64,000 nucleotides of DNA from Conus ventricosus. Lineage: Eukaryota; Mollusca; Gastropoda; Neogastropoda; Conidae. Positions within the stretch are counted from its first letter, which is position 1. Every line of letters begins with the position of its first letter. The notes under the pieces were generated by a model that saw only the letters and a list, made by a program, of their open reading frames with translations, did no database searches and was not told the DNA's origin. The stretch is taken from contig CM031601.1 of NCBI GenBank assembly GCA_018398815.1, positions 36,160,486-36,224,485 of the forward strand, read 5' to 3'. The position numbers and the translations under genes are program-made. Positions 57,228-64,000 of the stretch are shown here, one piece after another.

Positions 57228-58080
57228 AGACACAAGTTGACCAGAGAATGGAAAATGTACCTCCACCATTTCTTGTTATGATGACCGATAGGGTAGTAGG
57301 TGCGGTACTGGTCCAACCTGTCAACGCCACCCATGTATTTGTTGTAGTTAGTGACGACTGCCAGCATCACTTTGTCCTTTACTGTCATCATACCTGGTGA
57401 CTGGTTGTGCTGAGCAGGCAGATCTGACAGTTGTCTTTGTAGACAGTGGCCATCAGCAAGCTCTTCTGCATCTGCAGTAATTCTCCTTTCTTGTTCAGCT
57501 TGGCAGTCTTGACCTCATCTGGTAAGCCCGTGTGGTTGACATTGACAGTGGCACAGGCATATGTCCCATTTCGGGACTGGTGTATACATCAGTGGGACAC
57601 TGTTGAAAAACATCAAAGTACAGGTGTCTGTTTTTGATGGTGGAAAAGTGATGCTAGCATGTCAACTACTTGGTACCTAAGACTGATGTGGTGTCCCTGT
57701 GAGTTTCATGGCTAGTGTAAATATTATAAGCAACACAATACCCTGTGTGTGCATCACACTTCTACCACACCTTGATGTCCCATTTGGTTGGCTTGGCTGA
57801 CATGAATTGCCTAAAAGATAACCAACCCTTGTACCTGATCATTATCTCATCAATCCTTAGATCACAACCTGGATGTTAGTTGGTCCTGAGCAAGGGGAGA
57901 ATCATGTTAATGAAATCTGTCACCTTGTACTAAGGATCATAGTCAGGGTGATCATGTGCAGGTGTGTTAGATGTGTCACATTGATGAAAATATTGGTTGA
58001 TTTTGAAGTAGCATGTTTTGAGCATAACACTGCTGATTCAGAGATGTTGACAGTTTTTCTTAACAATGTAAAAGTCATTA
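57228..58080 (-). pseudogene. piggyBac transposase, catalytic and C-terminal part
   Basis: Minus-strand remnant with the family words in order: a DINMIL-like helix and SKD-type loop near 57900, then KGW and MSAKPTKWDIKV-like words at about 57770-57840, then TVNVNHTGLPDEVKTAKLNK near 57500-57560. Finally VTNYNKYMGGVDRLDQYRTY lies near 57290-57350; its GVDRLDQ box carries the third catalytic Asp. Several frame breaks and in-frame stops. A SINE follows at its C-terminal end. Confidence 0.85.
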
Positions 58081-58514
58081 CACACCATGGGTAAGTCAGT
58101 CACTAGTCAAGGGCGGGATAAGAGTCCGATAACAGTATCAGAATGTGAGAAAGATGGTCTGTTACAGAATTTGGGGCGTTATGTCGAGGAATTTACAGAA
58201 CGTTTGTTAAGAGAGGTTCCACTGTATGAAACAGTGACCATCTTCTATCAAACACTGACAACTTATACAAATATGATATCCCAAAGCTTGAATGTAGGTC
58301 TTGACAATCCATACATAATATTGCAATACACATATAATATTGCAAAACTGAAGTTCTCTGTAGGCCAAGGATCCAGCTCTTGCCAGACACTGAGAAAGAT
58401 GTAGACCAGCTGTTACCAGACACTGAGAAAAACGTAGACCAACTATTATCAGACCCCTGAGGAAGATTTCGACCAAGGCCATTAGGTTTTGACCGTTGGC
58501 TCATGTTGTTGCAG
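58081..58514. other. intron sequence before the last JPT exon
   Basis: An open frame 58087-58404 has no recognisable domain. 58370-58460 repeats GACACTGAGAAA and GTAGACCA words. The 3' end is the pyrimidine-rich acceptor of the exon at 58515. Confidence 0.4.
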
Positions 58515-58658
58515 GAACTACCCAAGCCCCAGAAGGAGCAGCCTCCTTTGCCCTGTTCCGATGGAGTGTACCAAGCCAAGGAAGGCAAGATGCAGAACGT
58601 GCAGACCTCCACCCGCGTTACAAACCCTCCCGGAGGCAAGACTCACAAGTTGTGGTAG
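58515..58658 (+). CDS. JPT/HN1-like protein, terminal exon
   Basis: The acceptor TGTTGTTGCAG ends at 58514. The frame set by the previous exon opens 47 codons to a TAG stop at 58656-58658. The tail reads TSTRVTNPPGGKTHKLW, matching the C-terminal NPPGGK block of HN1/JPT proteins. The upstream part is rich in Pro, Lys and Gln, as expected for the disordered linker. A longer open frame in another phase (58496-58795) overlaps it but has neither family motifs nor a fitting splice phase, so I treat that as a shadow. Confidence 0.78.
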   Translation, partial: ELPKPQKEQPPLPCSDGVYQAKEGKMQNVQTSTRVTNPPGGKTHKLW

Positions 58659-58833
58659 ATACCAATGCCGTCGGGTTGGTTTGGCCTGAGCTTCACCCAA
58701 ACGATGTTGTTGAGGGGATGTGGGACTTGCCTCTACGAGAATCTGAGCTAAATGACTTCTTGAATGCAGAAAGACGGATTTTGACTGCGCTGTAAACAAA
58801 GCTGTAATGGGGAGACTGTAGATAAAATGAAGA

Positions 58834-58839
58834 AATAAA
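58834..58839 (+). promoter_or_regulatory. poly(A) signal of the JPT-like gene
   Basis: AATAAA lies 176 bases after the stop codon, in AT-rich sequence. It is the first canonical hexamer downstream. Further AATAAA copies near 58937 and 59772 could serve longer 3' UTR forms. cDNA 3' ends would decide which are used. Confidence 0.5.
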
Positions 58840-60229
58840 CTTTTACAAAATGAAATCTAAGTTTGTTGTAGAATACTACACATGGTCATTTTCATTTCTC
58901 GACTTTGAAGATCGACAGATGACACTGGACTTGAGAAATAAAATTTTCACCAGAGAGGTTCCAGAACAAATGAAAAGGTAAAGAGGTCAATTAAAAAAAA
59001 GAATGCTCTGTAAGAGGTGTGAACATAGACTTTTTTTCTGTTATTTTGACTTTTAGTTCAGTTTTGTACAAATGGTTTTCCAAATTTTTAAATTCAAGTG
59101 TTTTTCCCCTGTATTGTCCTAAATACTAAACCCACTGTGTTGAAGGTCTGTGATAAACAAAAAAGATATGTGCAGCTACAAATAGATGTTAGTCAAAACA
59201 AATACCACAAACAAAAGGAAAAAAACAAGAGAGAGAGTATTGTATATCCTGGAAGCAGTGTTTAGTCACATGGCGCCCTAAGATTCCAAAATGGTAGATT
59301 TCATTGACTTTTTGTTTTCAAGGGATCCTTTTTTTTGTTACGTTTTGTTTTCTTTAGTTAATTGTAACCAGTTTTATATTTCTGATCTTAAGATTATTAG
59401 GGAAAAAGATTTTTTTACATTGTTTTACATACAGAGGCAAAAATTTATTTACTAAAAGTCAGCTGTTTTGTTTTTTTCACAAGAAAAGGGGAGAGAAAAG
59501 AATTGAAGTTATCACTGTGTTTTCAAGTACATTTTAAATTTTGTGATGTGTATTTTGTTAAGTTGTAGAGTTTGCTTTATTCAGCAGCATCTTTATGGTT
59601 GCATTTTTATTTCGTTTCCTCTGTTTACTTATGTTGTTTTTGTGTTTTTGTTTTTTCCTGTTTAGTAGCAGAGTACCATGTTCTAAGTGAGTGAAATATG
59701 TAGATATATTCAGGTGTACAGTGCATTTAACAATGATGAGTTTCAGATATGAAATGCATATTCTTGCCAGTTGTTAATAAAATCATCCTTTTCATGGAGA
59801 GAAAAAATGGAAAAGATTGAAATTGTGATTTCAGGTTTAGTTTGTTCCTTTTATTATAACAGCCCAATGCACCACAGATGGTGGGGAACAAGGAAAACTT
59901 GAAGTGAGGCAGGACAAGTGAATACTTAATAATAAAGGACAGTCCTTTTTTATGCTTATCTTGTGTTCCCCGATTTGCTTGTATTTGGACTTTGCCCTGT
60001 CAGTGTTGAAATAGCAATAACACCAAGAGTCGCATTTATGCATCAGCACATGGGAGGCTACTGAGGATAACTAATCCGTATGATGGGAGGAAGGAAAATC
60101 TCATGAAAAATCTAAGAATTTTGTTGTTGTTGTTTTTTGTTTGTAAGTTTGCATGTGGTGAGACAAAGAGGCTTGTTACAGACATGAGGGTCATTTTTCT
60201 TTATACTGCCACTGACAAGGACAGTATTG
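58840..60229. other. possible extended 3' UTR or flank, AT-rich
   Basis: T-rich sequence with several AATAAA hexamers. No further exon recognised. Confidence 0.4.
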
Positions 60230-60880
60230 TTCCACAGAGGATGGAATGACAAACATTCATGTTTATTCTGTAAATGGGGAACAAATTACATATGATGTGA
60301 TGAGTTCAACTTCAAACATTTTTCTTTATTCTACTACAAGTGGAGAGAGAATCATCTCACATGTAATGTAGTGACAAATATTTATCTTTATTCTATTACA
60401 AATGAGGAAAGGACCATTTGGCAAGAGATGAGATGACAAATATTTCTTTTATTCTACAGTTGGGGAAAAAAAATGTTTCACAAAATTAGTTGTGAAGTGA
60501 CAAACATTTTACTTAACTGGAACAGATGAAGTCAGAATTGTTTTACAAATGATGAAATGACAAAAAAAAATTGTGTGATTTTACATGGGGGTGAGTTGAA
60601 TAGGGTGAACTTAGCATCTTTATAACAATGAGAGAGAGTTGTTTTTTTTTTTACTAATGATGAAGTGACAAACATTTTCCTTCATCATGTGATATATGGG
60701 GAAAGTGTCCTTTCACAAAATATGTAATGAAGTGGTAAATATTTTCCATATTCTATTGGAAATAGAGAATTGTTTCGGAAATTATGAAGTAGCAAGCAAT
60801 TTTCACAATTTTACAGTGAAAGAGGGGAGAAATCAGTCACAAATGAATATGTTGCATTTCCCTTAATTTCATACAAATGA
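60230..60880. repeat. degenerate minisatellite, TGACAAACATTTTTC units
   Basis: About nine diverged units of 60-80 bp around GATGAAGTGACAAACATTTT, TTTATTCTA and GGGGAAA words. Confidence 0.7.
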
Positions 60881-61433
60881 AAGAGAATGTTTCACGAGTG
60901 AGGTTCTTTAGTTTGGCAATAGTTTGAAAGTAAAGTGTTTGAGACATGAGAAATTTTCCTATGTTCTACAAATGTGTTAAAAAATTGACGCAGTTGACAA
61001 TGTTAAAGACTTTGAAAGAGAATGACTAAAATCAGCTGGGGATAGGAACTTCACTACTGAAGTGGCAAAAGAGTTGACAAGGAAACAGGTTTGATCTTGT
61101 TGATTTTAAGACATTGATCTGCATACCAATGTAAATGAAAATAAGAACATAATAGACTTCAAATACAAATAAAAACAAACCCATAAGTTATCTTCTTTTA
61201 CATTCATTTCGTTTTATTTAACAATGAAAATGGAAATAATGTACTTCAGTTTTTGTGTAAGATGGATTTGTTTGTTTCTTTGTTCTTTTTGGGGAGGAGG
61301 GGGGATGGACACAGGCACTGTTTGTGAACTGGTGTAGTCACAGGCACATGAAAGTAGACTCCTCCAGCCCTGTCCTCTTAACTCCACCTGACTTTCTAAT
61401 CCCATTCTCTCTCTCACACACACTCTCTCTGTC

Positions 61434-61435
<2 letters not shown>
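60881..61435. other. flank sequence, nothing recognised
   Basis: AT-rich. No coding or element signal. Confidence 0.4.

Positions 61436-61520
<85 letters not shown>
61436..61520. repeat. (CT)n microsatellite
   Basis: A CTGT repeat leads into an uninterrupted CT run of about 35 units. Confidence 0.95.
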
Positions 61521-61525
<5 letters not shown>

Positions 61526-61853
61526 CAACAAAATCAATTAGAAAAAGTTCCTCTCACAGCACCTTTTCTTTTCAGATGTCTTAAAAATTATGATCTGAAG
61601 AATTAAAACAAAAAGGTAGTTTGATTCCTGTACTTCGATCTAATTTGAGATTGAAGGGCTGTAATTCTCTTGTAAATTCTGTCTCAGACAGCAATTAGGA
61701 ATTAAGGTAGATTACAGAATAAGGAAGTCTATTCTGATATTCAAGAATTTATGAAGGTTCACTAATTAATAAGAAACAAATGCTTGCTAGCACTGTATGT
61801 TTCACCCACAGATACTTTCCACTATGGTCCTTCCCTGACCCCTGCAATTCATC

Positions 61854-61854
<1 letters not shown>

Positions 61855-61887
<33 letters not shown>

Positions 61888-61888
61888 A
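61855..61888. repeat. poly(C) run
   Basis: More than 30 C in a row. Length is likely uncertain in sequencing. Confidence 0.95.
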
Positions 61889-62436
61889 CTGTCCTCCATA
61901 TTTCCATACTTGTATACATTTTTAGTCATGTTTTCCTCCATATTTACAGATTTTACTTTCTTTTGTCCCCCATACTTCTATCATGTTTCCTTCCATACCA
62001 CACATACTTTACTTTTTTTCGGGTTTTCCTTTTCTTTTTTTTTAACTCTACTTATTTGGTTGTTGTTTTTTTAACTCAATTTTGTTAAACTTTCTACAGT
62101 GTTCTCTCCAACACTGTTACAAATCTTCCATTGTTTTCCCACTTGCTTGCACAGACTTTCAGCTGTGTGTTCCTGTGAATTCACACAAACCTTCCGCTCT
62201 TACCTCTCATCTCCCCCATCCCTTCCTCCTCTACTTTTACAGACCTCCATCTGTGTTTTCTCCCACTCACAGTCCTTCAGTTTTCTTGAACATGTACAAA
62301 CTTTTTTTTTTCTGTGTTTTGTTCTATACTCCACTGATCTCCCCCACATTGACACAGATTTTCCACTTGCCACTACCTTCTCAGATTTACATTGACTTTC
62401 TTCTGTATTCCCCCACTCCCTACCTCTCCTCATTCC

Positions 62437-62439
<3 letters not shown>

Positions 62440-62508
<69 letters not shown>
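62440..62508. repeat. (CA)n microsatellite
   Basis: About 34 perfect CA units. Confidence 0.95.
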
Positions 62509-62510
<2 letters not shown>

Positions 62511-63595
62511 CATGTTTAAGTGTCATTACATATTAGTATTTCTTTGAATAGAAAGACTCAATGATTATTCGCAGGGCTTGCAAATGCCTCCAACTTATTG
62601 AAAAGAGTAATAATGTGATTAGATTGTAACTTGTAAGACAGTAATGCTGTTTTCAAGATTTTCTGACTGACTGGGTTTTTGTTCCCAGTATTTCCTCAGT
62701 ACTCTACTCATGCCTAGCAATTTCATTTCTGAAAACTGCTTCTGGTGTTGAAGTGCTATGTGACTGCTATCACCACAATGAGTAGAGAAAACATTCTCCC
62801 ACTGCATTAGTTACTGTGCTTCCAAAAAGTTGATGGCAGCTTTATGTTTATCATCTACCAAAGATATCTCGCCGCTTAACATTGATCACAGAAGTCTGAA
62901 AAGCTTTTTATAAAGCTGGTGCTTTGCTTTTGAGTACTTCTTGTCTGGTGCTTATTAATGTTTGAAAGATTATTTGTATTGTTTTTGTACTGCATTGAAG
63001 TTGTTTTGCCCCTTATGATAGGTGTTTTATTTGTTTTAGATCTTGTTTGCAGTCAAGAAAAGAATTTTATGTAGTATAAATTTGTAGTGATAGGATTTAA
63101 TATACAGGTACAGCAACCTGGAATATTTTTCTTTGATGGTGTTCACAATATGGAGGTGTAATTGGAACTTGAAAAGTTGATTGATTCTGACTGATAGGCT
63201 AGTGTTTGAGAACATATTCATGATTCAGAAATTATAGAGTTTTGGGTACTGCATACTGTTAAGTAATATGTTTCTTACCAGGTATGGTTTATTTGTCTCA
63301 AAGATTGGTCTGGGCATGTATTGCTGTTTAATTTAAATGAAAACAGCTTGTCATATTTTGCTGACTGTTGCATGTGAATGCTGGTTATTGAAATATCTGT
63401 AAATTGCCCTGTTCTCCCCCTCCTCCCCATTTATTGTATGTGTGTGGTGTAGTTTAGTAGTTGCATCATTGTTGAACAGATTTTGGATAACAGCATTTAT
63501 CTGTGTGTCTGTCTCATTCAAAGCAGTAATTTTTGGTGCTTATATTCACTTATTTTATTTTTACAACTTGCCTTTTAAATGTGTGAATGTTTTGG
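62509..63595. other. flank sequence, nothing recognised
   Basis: AT-rich. No coding or element signal. Confidence 0.4.
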
Positions 63596-64000
63596 CTGTC
63601 CTGTATGTAGCCCTACTGTCACTAGCTGCCCTGCATTGAGCCCTACTGTCATTAGGTGCCATACATGGAGCCCTACTGTCATTAGCTGCCATACATGGAG
63701 CCCTACTGTCATTAGCTGCCATACATGGAGCCCTACTGTCATTAGCTGCCATACATGGAGCCCTACTGTCATTAGCTGCCATGCATGGAGCCCTACTGTC
63801 ACTAGCTGCCATGCATGGAGCTTTACTGTCACTAGCTGCCATACATGGAGCCCTACTGTCACTAGTTGCCATACATGGAGCCCTACTGTCACTAGCTGCC
63901 ATGCATGGAGCTCTACTGTCACTAGCTGCCATACATGGAGCCCTACTGTCATTAGCTGCCATGCATGGAGCCTTACTGTCACTAGCTTCCATGCATGGAG
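63596..64000. repeat. 30-bp minisatellite reaching the window end
   Basis: Thirteen or more units of exactly 30 bp built on CCCTACTGTCATTAGCTGCC plus ATACATGGAG. They alternate CATTAG/CACTAG and ATACATGG/ATGCATGG. Because the period is a multiple of three, a minus-strand frame stays open as a 10-residue repeat (MAASDSRAPC), so the open frame is not itself evidence of a gene. Confidence 0.95.

Noticed and set aside
58087..58404. 105-codon open frame upstream of the last JPT exon
   Set aside because: No domain, no acceptable splice pair that would place it in the JPT frame, and no relation to the neighbouring piggyBac remnant.
58496..58795. 99-codon open frame overlapping the last JPT exon
   Set aside because: The exon phase and the NPPGGK motif select a different frame; this one has no family features.

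Overview
The window is animal genomic DNA: low gene density, long introns, (CA)n, (CT)n and (TA)n microsatellites, tRNA-derived SINEs, I-type LINEs with RNase H, a DIRS-like element and a Maverick/Polinton. The element mix points to a mollusc, plausibly a gastropod. That is an inference from families I recognise, not a database match. There is one run of N (45241-45340).

I can support only one host gene. It is a Jupiter/JPT1 (HN1)-like microtubule-associated protein gene on the plus strand, seen as four exons at 4702-4756, 8089-8255, 31824-31894 and 58515-58658. Splice phases agree at every junction, the Pro-Pro-Gly-Gly signature occurs twice, and a poly(A) signal lies at 58834. The first coding exon is probably upstream or too short to recognise. 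Almost everything else lies in the 3.3, 23.6 and 26.6 kb introns, or in the 3' UTR and downstream flank.

Layout. 1-4700: G-rich and AT-rich sequence, then a tRNA SINE split by a LINE tail. 4757-8088: a Jockey/CR1-like LINE fragment on the minus strand. 8256-20890: degenerate minisatellites, a 62-bp satellite built from a LINE 3' terminus, a deleted hAT element, an 853-bp composite SINE with a 15-bp target duplication, a TTAA MITE, and a CAA-tailed SINE. 20891-31207: a DIRS-like element with inverted terminal repeats, gag, RT/RNase H and tyrosine recombinase remnants, broken by at least five copies of one LINE family. 31926-34540: a pogo/Tigger element filled with (CT)n. 38676-40291: a 1.1-kb duplication, a second CAA-tailed SINE and an 87-bp near-perfect hairpin. 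About 43000-47930: a decayed Maverick/Polinton with an integrase and several other element genes. 51165-58090: nested LINE copies, two piggyBac halves on opposite strands, and inverted arms that carry a hammerhead-ribozyme-like core. 58515 onward: the last JPT exon, 3' sequence, simple repeats and a 30-bp minisatellite running off the window end.

The most distinctive signal is the life cycle of one LINE family. It is present as a 5' complete but internally deleted copy, as 5' truncated copies, as a tail-only insertion of about 51 bp with a 13-bp target duplication, and as the apparent seed of a satellite array.
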